DNA of 64,000 nt, from positions 62,001-126,000 of the forward strand of contig NZ_MWIO01000014.1 in the NCBI RefSeq assembly GCF_004799035.1, read 5' to 3'. The notes under the pieces are model-generated. The model searched no databases, had not been told where the DNA came from, and saw only the letters and a list, made by a program, of their open reading frames with translations. This document shows, in pieces, positions 50,630 to 60,549 of the stretch. The stretch comes from Rhodanobacter lindaniclasticus (GTDB taxonomy: Bacteria; Pseudomonadota; Gammaproteobacteria; Xanthomonadales; Rhodanobacteraceae). A program made the translations under genes and the position numbers. How positions within the stretch are numbered: the stretch's first letter is position 1; each line of letters starts with the position of its first letter.

Positions 50630-50713
50630 CACAGTCCTCATGGTGTGTTGCAGCGTATTGTGGGCAGGCATAATCGTGCAATGCAATGTACATCGGGAAC
50701 CCAGGGGTAAAAC

Positions 50714-51826
50714 GTGGACATCGGCTACTTCCTCAAGCTCATGGTAGACAAGGGCGCGTCGGACATGTTCCTGTCCACCGGCGCCCCGGTGAACATCAAG
50801 GTCGAGGGCAAGCTCTACCCGCTGGGCAACACCGGCCTTCCCAGCGGCATGGTCAAGAAGATCGCCTACTCGCTGATGGACGAAGGCCAGGTGCCGCAGT
50901 TCGAGCGCAATCTCGAACTGAACATGGCATTGGCGGTGAAGGAAGCCGGCCGCTTCCGCATCAACGTGTTCAAGCAGCGCGGCGAAGTGGGCATGGTGAT
51001 CCGCGCGATCAAGAGCGAGATCCCCTCGATCGAGCAGCTGCAGCTGCCGCCGATCTTCCGCGACCTGATCATGGAGCCGCGCGGCCTGATCCTGGTGGTG
51101 GGCGCCACCGGCTCGGGCAAGTCGACCACGCTGGCGGCGATGATCGACCAGCGCAATTCGCAGTCACCCGGACACATCCTCACCATCGAGGACCCGATCG
51201 AATACCTGCACCGGCACAAGCGCTCGATCGTCAACCAGCGCGAGGTGGGGCTGGACACGCACAGCTACCACGAGGCGCTGAAGAACGCGATGCGCGAGGC
51301 GCCGGACGTGATCATGATCGGCGAGATCCGCGACACCGACACCATGGAGGCGGCCATCGCCTTCTCCGAAACAGGCCACCTGTGCCTGGCCACCCTGCAT
51401 TCCAACAACGCGGACCAGACGCTGGAGCGCATCCTCAACTTCTTCCCCGAATCGGCGCACAAGAACGTGCTGATGAACCTGGCGCTGAACCTGCGCGCGG
51501 TGATCAGCCAGCGCCTGGTGATCGGCAAGGACGGTCGGCGCATCCCGGCGGCCGAAGTGCTGCTCAACACCCCGCTGATCCGCGACATGATCCGCCGCGG
51601 CCAGATCCACGAGATCAAGGACGCCATGGACCGCAGCCTGCAGGAAGGCATGCAGACCTTCGACCAGTCGCTGTACAAGCTGTACAAGGAGGGCCGGGTG
51701 GAGCTGGACGAGGCGCTCAGCAAGTCCGATTCGCGCGACGGCCTGGCGCTGAAGATCCGCCTCGCCGAAGGCGGCAACAGCAGCGCCGAACTGGCCGGCA
51801 ACGACCCGTACGGGATGGGCTTCTAG
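50714..51826 (+). CDS. pilU: Type IV pilus retraction ATPase PilU
   Basis: A 370-residue secretion ATPase of the PilT/PilU family, an accessory retraction motor for type IV pili (twitching, surface attachment). Walker A GATGSGKST is at 130-138; the Asp and His boxes (TIEDPIEYLHRHKRSIVNQRE, GEIRDTDTMEAA, TGHLCLATLHSNNA) follow. Overall sequence (MDIGYFLKLMVDKGASDMFL, FFPESAHKNVLMNLALNLRA) points to PilU rather than PilT. Start is GTG with AGGGG 7 bases upstream. pilT, usually next to pilU, is not adjacent here. Confidence 0.93.
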   Translation: MDIGYFLKLMVDKGASDMFLSTGAPVNIKVEGKLYPLGNTGLPSGMVKKIAYSLMDEGQVPQFERNLELNMALAVKEAGRFRINVFKQRGEVGMVIRAIKSEIPSIEQLQLPPIFRDLIMEPRGLILVVGATGSGKSTTLAAMIDQRNSQSPGHILTIEDPIEYLHRHKRSIVNQREVGLDTHSYHEALKNAMREAPDVIMIGEIRDTDTMEAAIAFSETGHLCLATLHSNNADQTLERILNFFPESAHKNVLMNLALNLRAVISQRLVIGKDGRRIPAAEVLLNTPLIRDMIRRGQIHEIKDAMDRSLQEGMQTFDQSLYKLYKEGRVELDEALSKSDSRDGLALKIRLAEGGNSSAELAGNDPYGMGF

Positions 51827-51965
51827 AAAAGCGGGCCATGGCCGCCGCAAAACCCCTTCTCCCCGCGGGCAGAAGGTGGCCCGAAGGGTCGGATGAGGGA
51901 TCACGGTTGCGGCAGATCCCCACCCCCGACAAAAGCGATCGCCCAAGGTGCGCTCCTGCACGTTC

Positions 51966-52628
51966 TCAGGGTGCGTCGGGCTGAGCCTCCGGTGCAGCGC
52001 GCTGGAACGCCTCCAGTTCGTTGCAGGCCTGGTAGATGCGCGCAATGATGGGGTAATCGTCCATCGGCAACTTCCAGCGCGCGGCGTTGTAGACCTGCGG
52101 CACCAGGCAGGCATCGGCCACGCTCGGGGTTTCGCCGTGGCAATAGCGGCCGGTGGCGGCGCTGTCGGCGAGCACCGCCTCGATCGCCCTGAACCCCACA
52201 TCCATCCAGTGCCGCGACCACGCCGCGCGTTGCTCTTCGCTGGCACCGAGCTGCGCCTCGAGCTGCTGCAGCACCCGCAGGTTGCCCAGCGGATGGATGT
52301 CGCAGCATATGGCCATGGCCAACGCCCTCACCTGGGCGCGGCCGCGGGCGTCGACCGGCAGCAGCGCGGTCTCGAGCTCCGGGTGCATCTCGTCCAGGTA
52401 TTCCATGATCGCCAGCGACTGGGTGATCACACGGTCGCCGTCGCGCAGGACAGGCACGGACTCCAGCGGGTTCAGGGCGCGATACTGTGCCGTGTGCTGC
52501 TGGCCCCCGTCGCGCAGCAGGTGCACCGGTTGCGTCTCGTAGCTCAACCCTTTCAGGTTCAGCGCGATGCGCACACGGTAGGCGGCACTGGAACGCCAGT
52601 AGCTGTAGAGCACCAAACCGGTCGTCAT
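51966..52628 (-). CDS. maiA: Maleylacetoacetate isomerase (zeta-class GST)
   Basis: A 220-residue glutathione transferase of the zeta class that isomerises maleylacetoacetate in tyrosine/homogentisate breakdown. The glutathione-site motif LYSYWRSSAAYRVRIALNLK (SSxAxRVRIAL) and ITQSLAIMEYLDE are diagnostic; the C-terminal helical domain has HPLGNLRVLQ and VADACLVPQVYNA. The start at 52628 follows AGGGGGAA by 7 bases. The other pathway genes (hmgA, fahA) are not in the window, so a general zeta-GST role remains possible. Confidence 0.92.
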   Translation of the reverse strand: MTTGLVLYSYWRSSAAYRVRIALNLKGLSYETQPVHLLRDGGQQHTAQYRALNPLESVPVLRDGDRVITQSLAIMEYLDEMHPELETALLPVDARGRAQVRALAMAICCDIHPLGNLRVLQQLEAQLGASEEQRAAWSRHWMDVGFRAIEAVLADSAATGRYCHGETPSVADACLVPQVYNAARWKLPMDDYPIIARIYQACNELEAFQRAAPEAQPDAP

Positions 52629-52807
52629 GAGCAGTTCCCCCTGCGCAGATTGCCCGCAGTTTAGCCACAAGTGCCGTCGATGCGGATTGCCCGGGTATCG
52701 CGGCCCGGCGCGGTGCGCCCACGGCGGTTTGCATCGGTACCCCGGCCACCGGACAATAAGCGGTTGCAGCCTGTTCTGGCTAGCCCCCACCTCACTGGAG
52801 TTGTGCC

Positions 52808-53992
52808 GTGTCCGTCATCCGCATGAGCGACCTCGAGCTGCGCGACCAGCGCGTGCTGATCCGCGAAGACCTGAACGTGCCGATCGACGAACAGGGCCGG
52901 ATCACCTCCACCCAGCGCCTCGACGCCGCGCTGCCCACGATCCGGGCCGCCCGCGATGCTGGCGCCAAGGTGATGGTGATGTCGCACCTGGGCCGGCCGA
53001 AGGAAGGCCAGTTCGACGCCGAATCCTCGCTGGCGCCGGTGGCACTGTGGCTGAGCAGCCAGCTGGACCAGCCGGTGCAGCTGGTGGCCGACTACCTGGT
53101 CAACGGCGTCGAGGTCGCGGCCGGCGACGTGGTGCTGCTGGAAAACTGCCGCATGAACATCGGCGAGGGCAAGGACGACGAGGCGCTGGCGAGGAAGTAC
53201 GCCGCGCTGTGCGACATCTTCGTGATGGACGCGTTCGGCACCGCGCACCGCGCGCAGGCCTCCACCCACGGCGTGATCAGGTTCGCCCCGGTCGCCGCCG
53301 CCGGCCCGCTGCTGTGCGCCGAGCTCGACGCGCTGGGCAAGGCCCTGGAGCATCCGGCCCACCCGCTGCTGGCGATCGTGGCCGGCTCCAAGGTATCGAC
53401 CAAGCTGACCCTGCTGGACAACCTGATCGGCAAGGTGGACCAGCTGATCGTCGGTGGCGGCATCGCCAACACCTTCATCGCGGCGATGGGCCACTCGGTC
53501 GGCAACTCGCTGGTGGAAATGGACCTGCTCGACGCGGCGAAGAAGGTGCTGGCCGACGCCAAACGACGCGGCGCCGAAGTGCCGATGCCGGTCGACGTGG
53601 TGGTGGCACCGACCTTCTCCGCGCAGGCACCGGCCACGGTGAAGGCGGTCGATCAGGTGGGCCCGGACGAGATGATTCTCGACATCGGCCCGCAGACCGC
53701 CCAACTGTATGCCGGACTGATCGCCAAGGCCGGCACCGTGGTATGGAACGGCCCGGTCGGCGTGTTCGAGTTCGACGCCTTCGGCAAGGGCACCGAAACG
53801 CTGGCGCGCGCGATCGCCGCGTCGAATGCCTTCTCGATCGCCGGCGGCGGTGACACCCTGGCCGCAGTCGACAAGTACGGCATCGCCGACGACGTTTCCT
53901 ACATCTCCACCGGTGGCGGTGCCTTCCTGGAATTCCTCGAAGGCAAGGAACTGCCGGCAGTCACTGCGTTGAAGGCGCGAGCCGCGAAATAA
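52808..53992 (+). CDS. pgk: Phosphoglycerate kinase
   Basis: A 394-residue glycolytic/gluconeogenic kinase (1,3-bisphosphoglycerate + ADP). Conserved pieces: [36 protein letters not shown] (family usually ENVRF), [23 protein letters not shown] and the nucleotide-site GGGDTLAAV. Length typical. Starts with GTG at 52808. Its stop overlaps the ATG of the HAD phosphatase (TAATG). Part of a central carbon group with tkt, fba and pyk; gapA is not in the window. Confidence 0.97.
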   Translation: MSVIRMSDLELRDQRVLIREDLNVPIDEQGRITSTQRLDAALPTIRAARDAGAKVMVMSHLGRPKEGQFDAESSLAPVALWLSSQLDQPVQLVADYLVNGVEVAAGDVVLLENCRMNIGEGKDDEALARKYAALCDIFVMDAFGTAHRAQASTHGVIRFAPVAAAGPLLCAELDALGKALEHPAHPLLAIVAGSKVSTKLTLLDNLIGKVDQLIVGGGIANTFIAAMGHSVGNSLVEMDLLDAAKKVLADAKRRGAEVPMPVDVVVAPTFSAQAPATVKAVDQVGPDEMILDIGPQTAQLYAGLIAKAGTVVWNGPVGVFEFDAFGKGTETLARAIAASNAFSIAGGGDTLAAVDKYGIADDVSYISTGGGAFLEFLEGKELPAVTALKARAAK

Positions 53993-54642
53993 TGCTTTGC
54001 CTGTTCGACCTCGACGGCACCCTGATCGATTCCGAGCACGGCATCACCGCCTGCGTGAAACACGCGCTGGCGCGGCTGGACGTGACGGCGCCTCCGCACG
54101 AGGAGCTGCGGCGCTGGATCGGCCCGCCGCTGCGGCACAGTTTTGCGCCCCTGCTGGATCACGATGCCGGACGGATCGAGGCGGCGGTGGAGTATTACCA
54201 CGAGCGCTTCAACACGCTCGGCTGGCGCGAACACGAGATCTACCCGGGCATCGAGGCGCTGGTGGAGCAGTTGCTTGCCGCCGGCCACCGACTCGCGGTG
54301 GTCACCAGCAAGCCGCACCGCCACGCCGCACCGATCATCGCCCACCTGCCGTTCGGCGAGGCATTCCTGCGCCTGTACGGGCCGCATCCGGACAGCCCGC
54401 ACAGCGAGAAGGCCACGATGATCGCCGAGGCGCTGGCTGACTTCGACAGCGACCCGGCAGACGCGGTGATGATCGGCGACCGCCACTTCGACATCGACGG
54501 GGCGGTGGGCAACGGCATCCGCAGCATCGGCGTGTTGTGGGGCTTCGGCATGCGCCACGAACTACTGGCTGCCGGTGCCACGGCACTGGTGGACAGTCCG
54601 GAAGCCCTGCTCGCGTCCATCGAAGGATTCAGCCGGAACTGA
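53992..54642 (+). CDS. HAD-family phosphatase (phosphoglycolate phosphatase-like)
   Basis: A 216-residue haloacid-dehalogenase hydrolase. Motif I FDLDGTLIDSE (4-14), motif II VTSKP, and motif IV VMIGDRHFDIDGAVGNG are present, with a small helical cap (C1 type) between. Closest in pattern to Gph/PpaX-type phosphatases. The start overlaps the pgk stop (TAATG), so it is coupled to pgk; it could remove phosphoglycolate or repair damaged sugar phosphates. Exact substrate unknown. Confidence 0.88.
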   Translation: MLCLFDLDGTLIDSEHGITACVKHALARLDVTAPPHEELRRWIGPPLRHSFAPLLDHDAGRIEAAVEYYHERFNTLGWREHEIYPGIEALVEQLLAAGHRLAVVTSKPHRHAAPIIAHLPFGEAFLRLYGPHPDSPHSEKATMIAEALADFDSDPADAVMIGDRHFDIDGAVGNGIRSIGVLWGFGMRHELLAAGATALVDSPEALLASIEGFSRN

Positions 54643-54690
54643 CCGGCCGCGTCGGCCTTCTGCACGGCGACGGACCCCGCACGCCCGGCA

Positions 54691-56757
54691 TCAGGGTTTT
54701 CCGGCCACCGCCTGCGCGAACGAAGGCCACAGCAAACGGTTGGCGTAGCCACTGAGGTGATCGCCATCGAAGAACAGCGGATGGCCGTCCGCATAGGCAC
54801 CGCACTGACCATGATCGGGCGGGCAAAGTATCGGCAGCGGGTCCCATATCGACACGTGCGGGACTTCCGCGGCGAGCGACTGCAACGCCTGCAACGCGGG
54901 AGCACGCAGTCGCTCGACCTCCTTCCGGGGCTGCTGCGGCGATCCCTCGCAGATCGCGTTGCTGCGGTTGTAGCTTTCCGCGCAACGGAACGGCGGCTGC
55001 TTGAGGACCATCAGCGGGGCCTCGATCAGCACGCGCGCTCCTTTCGCCTGCAGCGACTGCAGCGTGGTCCTGGCTTTCGCAACGGCAGCAGCCCTTCCCC
55101 GCACGGCTCTGACACCGAAGATCTGGTCCTTCATGGCGGCATCGGGATAGCGTACCCATTCGTCGACGAATCGCGGCAGCCGCAGCGATGGAAGAAACAC
55201 GACGTCTCCCGGCTTGATGCGCGCCAGCAGGCTGTCCATCACCGTGCTGGCGCTGGCCTGGCAAACCGCACTGTCCTCGCGCCACGGCTGCAAGCTGACG
55301 AAGGGACAGCCACTGTTGTTGTACAGAGTGATCTCGCTGCCCGACGACAGCGCCTGAAGCGTGAACATCTTCAGGAACGCCATGGCGTGGGAGTCGCCGA
55401 CGACGAAAACATGTGGCGCGGTAACCGGCGTCGCGCAGCCCTGCCGCACGATCGTCAGTGAAAATCCGGTCCCCACGGGGGACGATTTCGAACTGACCGT
55501 GCAACCGGGAAAGGCTGCGTCATGCTTCAATGACTTCGGATACCAGTCGTCGGCGTGACGCGTCACCGAACTGAACGACAGATGCCTCGCCATTTTCTCG
55601 ACGCCCCTCGAAATCGAGGCGACCGCGACGATGCAGGCGAAACCGGTGAGCACGACACTCCAGTGCGGCAAACGGCGAACGGAATCCGCGCGCCGGAACG
55701 GGACTTCCACCGCGTGATACGAGGCCACCGCAAGGACGCCGGTCAGAGCCAGTGCGACAAGCCGCGCGGCGCTGCCATCGAGGCCCACGGTCCAGCGGAA
55801 CAAAACTAAAACAGGCCAGTGCCACAGGTAGAGCGAGTAGGAAATCCTTCCGACATACCTCGCCGGGACCGAGGCAAGCACGCGCACCAGCGGCTGCGTA
55901 CGCCTGCTTCCATGCAGGAAGAACAGCATCCCCAGCGTGCCGAGAACGGACAGGATGGCGCCTGGAAACGGAAACCGGTCCGGCTTGGCGATGACGAAAT
56001 TGACCGCGATGGCGAGCAGGGAAAGGCCGGCACCCCACGCGAACCAGCGTGGCGCATCCGGCTCTTCACCATCGAATCGACGACCGGCAAAAGCCATGGC
56101 CTGGTAAAGCAGCACCCCTGCGGCAAGCTCCCAGAAGCGGCTGCCGAGCATGTAGAACGCACGCGTGGCATCGCTCCTTCCCAGCATCGCGGAATACATC
56201 GCCGATCCGAGCAGCGCGACCGCAAGGAGCGCCGTGCTCAGCCGGCGCCCCGACCGGCCGTGACTCCAGCCGAGGAACAACGCGGGAAACAGCAGGTAGA
56301 ACTGCTCCTCGATGCCGAGCGACCAGGTATGCGTATACGGATTGAACGCCGTGATGGGCGAGAAATAGTCATTGCTCGTCCTGGCGAGAACCAGATTGCC
56401 CAGACCGAAAAATGCGTGGTGCCCGGTCTGTTCGTTCGCCTGGCTGAGCCAGGCGGACGGAATCAGCAAGGTACTGAACAATGAGGTGAGAAACAGGCAG
56501 ACCAGCAGCGCTGGCACGATGCGCCGCATGCGCCGCGCCAGGAAGAAGCCGGCGAACGCAGGCAAGCTGGAGCGTTCGCGTCCCCCGACGGACGCACTGA
56601 CCACGAAACCCGAGATGACGAAGAAGATGTCGACGCCCGAGAAGCCCCCCGGCAGCCATGCAGCCTGCATGTGATAGGCCACGACCGCCAGCACCGCGAT
56701 CGCGCGCATGCCATCGATGTGTGGAAAATAGGCTGTTCGTCCGGAACCGACTGTCAT
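54691..56757 (-). CDS. OafA/YrhL-type O-acyltransferase with SGNH domain
   Basis: A 688-residue membrane acyltransferase. Residues 1 to about 375 form the acyltransferase-3 domain with around ten helices: YFPHIDGMRAIAVLAVVAYH, FSGVDIFFVISGFV and YTHTWSLGIEEQFYLLFP. The periplasmic C-terminal part (about 400-688) is an SGNH hydrolase-like domain with VVGDSHAMAF and the catalytic-type DGDHLSGYA. Such fused proteins O-acetylate O-antigen or other surface sugars. It lies between the pgk-HAD pair and tkt, outside the polysaccharide locus but within reach of the same polymer. Acceptor unknown. Confidence 0.9.
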   Translation of the reverse strand: MTVGSGRTAYFPHIDGMRAIAVLAVVAYHMQAAWLPGGFSGVDIFFVISGFVVSASVGGRERSSLPAFAGFFLARRMRRIVPALLVCLFLTSLFSTLLIPSAWLSQANEQTGHHAFFGLGNLVLARTSNDYFSPITAFNPYTHTWSLGIEEQFYLLFPALFLGWSHGRSGRRLSTALLAVALLGSAMYSAMLGRSDATRAFYMLGSRFWELAAGVLLYQAMAFAGRRFDGEEPDAPRWFAWGAGLSLLAIAVNFVIAKPDRFPFPGAILSVLGTLGMLFFLHGSRRTQPLVRVLASVPARYVGRISYSLYLWHWPVLVLFRWTVGLDGSAARLVALALTGVLAVASYHAVEVPFRRADSVRRLPHWSVVLTGFACIVAVASISRGVEKMARHLSFSSVTRHADDWYPKSLKHDAAFPGCTVSSKSSPVGTGFSLTIVRQGCATPVTAPHVFVVGDSHAMAFLKMFTLQALSSGSEITLYNNSGCPFVSLQPWREDSAVCQASASTVMDSLLARIKPGDVVFLPSLRLPRFVDEWVRYPDAAMKDQIFGVRAVRGRAAAVAKARTTLQSLQAKGARVLIEAPLMVLKQPPFRCAESYNRSNAICEGSPQQPRKEVERLRAPALQALQSLAAEVPHVSIWDPLPILCPPDHGQCGAYADGHPLFFDGDHLSGYANRLLWPSFAQAVAGKP

Positions 56758-56838
56758 GCTGCAAGAACCATGGCTGGGGCCGGAAAGCCGACGCGTTGAC
56801 GAGTGCCGATGGGCAAGCGGCTCCGGTACCCCGTTGCG

Positions 56839-58848
56839 TCAGGCTGCGACGCGCTTCACCGCATCGATCACGTGAGCGACGGTGAAGCCGAAGTGCTCGA
56901 ACAGCTGCGGCGCCGGCGCGGAAGCACCGAACGTGGTCATGCCGATGACCTCGCCGTCCAGGCCCACGTACTTGCGCCAGAAGTCGGCGGTCGCCGCTTC
57001 CACCGCCACGCGGGCGCGGCACCAGCCGGGCAGCACGCCTTCGCGGTATTCCAGCGGCTGCGCATCGAACACTTCGGCGCACGGCATCGACACCACACGC
57101 ACGGCCATGCCCTGCTGGGCCAGCGCACGCGAGGCTTCCATGGCCAGCTCCACTTCCGAACCGGTGGCAATCAGGATCGCCTGGAATTTCGTGTCCAGCG
57201 GATCGGACAGCACGTAGCCGCCACGCTGGATGTCGGCAACCTGCTGCCCGCTGCGCTGCTGATGCTTGAGGTTCTGCCGCGAGAAGATCAGGCATGACGG
57301 CGCACCCTTGCGCTCGATCGCCGCTTTCCACGACGCCGCCGACTCCACCGCATCGCACGGGCGCCACAACTGGTTGTTCGGGATGTAGCGCAGGCTGGCC
57401 ATGTGCTCGACCGGCTGGTGGGTCGGGCCATCCTCGCCCAGGCCGATGGAGTCGTGCGTGTAGACGTGGATGGCGTGGGCGGGGATCAGCGCGCTCATGC
57501 GCACCGCATTGCGCGCGTAGTCGGAGAACACCAGGAAGGTGGCGTCGTACGGAATGAAGCCGCCGTGCAGGGCCAGGCCATTGGCGATCGCGGTCATGCC
57601 GAACTCGCGCACGCCGTAGTAGACGTAGTTGCCCTGGCCTTCGCTGCTGTTGCCGTTGCCGGCGTCCTTGCTGCCCTTCCACTTGGTCAGGTTGGAGCCG
57701 GCCAGGTCGGCCGAGCCGCCGATCAGCTCCGGCAGCAGCGGGCCGAACGCATCCAGCGTCATCTGCGAGGCCTTGCGCGAGGCCACTTCCGGGCCTTCGG
57801 CCTGCAGCTTCGCGATATACGCCTGCGACTTCTCCACCCAGTCGGCCGGCAACTCGCCGGCAAGGCGGCGCTTGAATTCGGCAGCCAGTTCCGGATGCGC
57901 CGCGGCATACGTCGCGAACGCCTCGTTCCAGGCCTGCTCCGCTTCGCTGCCCGCCTTCCGGTGATCCCAGCCGGCGTAGATCTCGGCCGGGATCTCGAAC
58001 GGCGCATGGTTCCAGCCGAGTTGCGCGCGGGCGGCGGCAATCTCGTCCTTGCCCAGCGCGGCGCCGTGGCTTTCCTCCTTGCCCTGCTTGTTCGGCGCGC
58101 CGAAGCCGATGATGGTCCTGGCGCAGATCAGGGTGGGCTTGTCGCCCTGCGCGGTGGCGGCGGCGATCGCTTTCTTGATGGCCTCGGCATCATGCCCGTC
58201 CACGCCACGAATCACGTTCCAACCGTAAGCCTCGAAACGCGCCGGGGTGTCGTCGGTGAACCAGCCATGCACCTCGCCGTCGATCGAGATGCCGTTGTCG
58301 TCGTAGATCACCACCAGCTTGCCGAGCTTCCACGTGCCGGCAAGCGAAGCGACTTCGTGCGAGATGCCTTCCATCAGGCAGCCATCGCCGAGGAACACGT
58401 AAGTATGGTGATCGACCACGCCGTGGCCCGGGCGGTTGAAGTGCGCCGCCAGCACCTTCTCCGCCAGCGCAAAGCCGACCGCGTTGGCCAGACCCTGGCC
58501 GAGCGGGCCGGTGGTGGTTTCCACTCCCGGCGTTTCGCTGGCTTCGGGGTGACCCGCGGTCTTCGAATGCAGCTGGCGGAAGCGCTTCAGCTGATCCATC
58601 GGCAGGTCGAAGCCGGTCAGGTGCAGCAAGGCGTACTGCAGCATCGAGCCGTGGCCGTTGGAGAGCACGAAGCGGTCGCGATTGAACCACTTGGGATTGG
58701 CCGGGTTGAACTTGAGGAAGTCGTTCCACAGCACCTCGGCGATGTCGGCCATGCCCATCGGCATGCCGGGATGACCTGATTTCGCCGCCTCGACGGCGTC
58801 CATGGCAAGGGCTCGCACGGCATTGGCGAGTTCGCGGCGGGTGGTCAT
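56839..58848 (-). CDS. tkt: Transketolase
   Basis: A 669-residue thiamine-diphosphate enzyme of the pentose phosphate pathway. [37 protein letters not shown], the TPP motif [18 protein letters not shown], and the pyrimidine domain pieces [15 protein letters not shown] and [18 protein letters not shown] are all canonical. Length matches E. coli TktA. The start at 58848 (MTTRREL) fits; the long in-frame upstream stretch has no family similarity. Divergent from the outer-membrane protein gene, 256 bp between starts. Confidence 0.97.
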   Translation of the reverse strand: MTTRRELANAVRALAMDAVEAAKSGHPGMPMGMADIAEVLWNDFLKFNPANPKWFNRDRFVLSNGHGSMLQYALLHLTGFDLPMDQLKRFRQLHSKTAGHPEASETPGVETTTGPLGQGLANAVGFALAEKVLAAHFNRPGHGVVDHHTYVFLGDGCLMEGISHEVASLAGTWKLGKLVVIYDDNGISIDGEVHGWFTDDTPARFEAYGWNVIRGVDGHDAEAIKKAIAAATAQGDKPTLICARTIIGFGAPNKQGKEESHGAALGKDEIAAARAQLGWNHAPFEIPAEIYAGWDHRKAGSEAEQAWNEAFATYAAAHPELAAEFKRRLAGELPADWVEKSQAYIAKLQAEGPEVASRKASQMTLDAFGPLLPELIGGSADLAGSNLTKWKGSKDAGNGNSSEGQGNYVYYGVREFGMTAIANGLALHGGFIPYDATFLVFSDYARNAVRMSALIPAHAIHVYTHDSIGLGEDGPTHQPVEHMASLRYIPNNQLWRPCDAVESAASWKAAIERKGAPSCLIFSRQNLKHQQRSGQQVADIQRGGYVLSDPLDTKFQAILIATGSEVELAMEASRALAQQGMAVRVVSMPCAEVFDAQPLEYREGVLPGWCRARVAVEAATADFWRKYVGLDGEVIGMTTFGASAPAPQLFEHFGFTVAHVIDAVKRVAA

Positions 58849-58951
58849 CGGGCAGTCTCCGGAAGGTGCAAAAGCGCTCATTGTCGCTGATCCGGCGTCG
58901 TCCTGTCGCGCCCGCGCCGCCGGGGCGGGGATACCCCCGGAAGCGAGGCGG

Positions 58952-58968
58952 CTTAATCTCCGCTTAAT
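58952..58968 (+). promoter_or_regulatory. PmrA-box-like direct repeat (OmpR-family site)
   Basis: CTTAAT-CTCCG-CTTAAT, two perfect 6-bp repeats with a 5-bp spacer, exactly the known PmrA consensus YTTAAK-N5-YTTAAK. It lies 137 bp before the beta-barrel ATG at 59105 and 104 bp before tkt on the other strand. A dyad AATACT...AGTATT (58966-58986) overlaps its end. The regulator here is inferred, not known. Confidence 0.55.
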
Positions 58969-59104
58969 ACTGAACCAATGAGTATTGAATCTTTCCCGGC
59001 CCCACCCATCTAAGTCCCCGTGTCGCCGCCCACCTTGGGCGGGGCGCATTCGACAAGAGCCCATCCCCACATTGGGCCAACTGTCCCGACCATTGGAGCC
59101 ATCC

Positions 59105-59704
59105 ATGAAAACCAAGAAAACACTGCTCGCCCTCGCCCTCGTCTCCGCCGGCCTGGTGGCTGTCCCCGCAGCATTCGCGCAGAACGCGCCCGCCGACAAC
59201 GCCGGCTGGTTCATCAACGGCAACGTCGGTCGTACCGCGATCGATCACGGCCCGTACGACGGCCACGACACCGGTTATGCCTTGAACGGCGGCTACCGCT
59301 GGTCGCTGGCGCCGAACTTCGCGCTGGGTGCCGAGGTGGGCTACAACGACCTGGGCAACATCCACGCCAAGAACATCTTCAACAGCGACCCGGTCGTTGC
59401 CGACAACAAGTCGCAGCTGCACGGCTGGACGGTGGGCGCCAATGCCCGGCTGGACATGACCCCGAACTGGTACCTCAGCGGTCGCGCGGGCCTGTACAGC
59501 TGGACCGGACATGGCCTCAACAACGACGTGAACCCGATCCGCAAGGGCCTGGACGACAACAGCTGGTACGCCGGCGCGGGCATCGGCTACAACATCACCC
59601 CGCAGCTCAGCGTGGGCGTGAACTACGACTACTTCGACGCCAGCAAGAACAACGTCGACCTGAGCACGGACATGGTCTCGGCCAGCGCCGAGTACCGCTT
59701 CTGA
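59105..59704 (+). CDS. Outer-membrane beta-barrel protein (OmpA/OprF-like N-domain), paralogue 1
   Basis: A 199-residue outer-membrane protein. Signal peptide at about 1-27 ([20 protein letters not shown]), then alternating beta strands: [36 protein letters not shown] pieces, [12 protein letters not shown] and [20 protein letters not shown]. The C-terminal SAEYRF ends in Phe, the BAM recognition signal. About eight strands are expected. GGAG is 7 bases before the ATG. It is a tandem paralogue of the next gene, followed by its own terminator. Upstream is a PmrA-box-like site, so envelope-stress or Mg/Fe-responsive control is possible. Confidence 0.85.
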   Translation: MKTKKTLLALALVSAGLVAVPAAFAQNAPADNAGWFINGNVGRTAIDHGPYDGHDTGYALNGGYRWSLAPNFALGAEVGYNDLGNIHAKNIFNSDPVVADNKSQLHGWTVGANARLDMTPNWYLSGRAGLYSWTGHGLNNDVNPIRKGLDDNSWYAGAGIGYNITPQLSVGVNYDYFDASKNNVDLSTDMVSASAEYRF

Positions 59705-59754
59705 TCCAGCGGGACCCATTCCGACATCATGTCGGGATGTTCGCCTACAAGAAG

Positions 59755-59782
59755 AGGGCGCCTCAGGGCGCCCTTTTCTTTT
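59755..59782 (+). terminator. Rho-independent terminator
   Basis: AGGGCGCC (59755-59762), loop TCAG, GGCGCCCT (59767-59774), then TTTCTTTT. It separates the two beta-barrel genes. Confidence 0.9.
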
Positions 59783-59799
59783 GTGCGAACTGCGTCACA

Positions 59800-59807
59800 T
59801 ATAAAAT
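59800..59807 (+). promoter_or_regulatory. Candidate -10 for beta-barrel gene 2
   Basis: TATAAAAT in an AT-rich stretch directly after the terminator, 80 bp before the ATG at 59888; TTGTGC at 59781-59786 is a possible but closely spaced -35. It suggests separate transcription of the second paralogue. Confidence 0.4.
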
Positions 59808-59887
59808 ATGCGGTTGGCAACCTGCGTTCCGACGCGCAGGACTGCGACAGGAAAGTTCGGGAAACACTAACAACAGGGGATTTTCGA

Positions 59888-60466
59888 ATGAAGAACACAC
59901 TCTTGGCGCTGGCTGTGCTGGCCGGCGCGACGTTGGCCACGCCCAACGTGCAGGCAAAGGACCTCACCGGCGGCTTCGTCAACCTCGGCGCCGGCCGTGC
60001 GAGCTACCACGCCACGTTCGACAGCTATGACCTCGGCAGCGAACACGGCACGGCCGTCATTCTCAACGCCGGCTACCGCACCCAGTTCATCGGCTTCGAG
60101 GCGGGCTACACGGACCTCGGCAGCATCAGCAGCCGCGATGGCACCACCTACGCCAAGCTCTCGGGTGACGGCTGGACGGCAGGCATCAACGGTCACTTCA
60201 ACCCGACCGACGCGTGGTACATCTCCGCACGCGGTGGCGCCTTCATGTGGAAGTTGCACGGCACGGCGCAGTCCAGCGACCCGGCCAACTCCTTCAAGGA
60301 GAAGGCCAGCAGGCAATCGCTGGGCTGGTATGCCGGCGTCGGCACCGGCTACGACATCAACAAGAGCTGGAGCATCGGTGCCAATTTCGATTACTACAGC
60401 ATCTCCAAGCAGGGCCTGGATATCGGCAACCGCATCTATACGGTAAGCGCCGAGTACCGCTTCTGA
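59888..60466 (+). CDS. Outer-membrane beta-barrel protein, paralogue 2
   Basis: A 192-residue protein similar in design to its upstream neighbour: signal peptide about 1-23 (LLALAVLAGATLATPNVQAK), strands such as GFVNLGAGRASYHATFD, FIGFEAGYTDLGS, WYISARGGAFMWKL and WYAGVGTGYDINKSWSIGAN, and the same C-terminal SAEYRF. The shared end and the shared W-Y-AG-G-GY pattern mark a tandem duplication with strong divergence. GGGGA is before the ATG. It has its own promoter-like and terminator sequences. Function unknown; possibly a porin-like or structural barrel. Confidence 0.85.
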   Translation: MKNTLLALAVLAGATLATPNVQAKDLTGGFVNLGAGRASYHATFDSYDLGSEHGTAVILNAGYRTQFIGFEAGYTDLGSISSRDGTTYAKLSGDGWTAGINGHFNPTDAWYISARGGAFMWKLHGTAQSSDPANSFKEKASRQSLGWYAGVGTGYDINKSWSIGANFDYYSISKQGLDIGNRIYTVSAEYRF

Positions 60467-60481
60467 AGCCCCGCCACTCGG

Positions 60482-60517
60482 AAAAAAAATGGGCGCCTCG
60501 CGGCGCCCATTTTTTCT
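60482..60517. terminator. Bidirectional Rho-independent terminator
   Basis: A-run, GGGCGCC (60491-60497), loop TCGC, GGCGCCC (60502-60508), T-run. Symmetric, so it can end both the beta-barrel transcript (plus) and the fba transcript (minus). Confidence 0.92.
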
Positions 60518-60549
60518 TTACGCTTTTCCGAATTTCGAATTCCGGGCAA

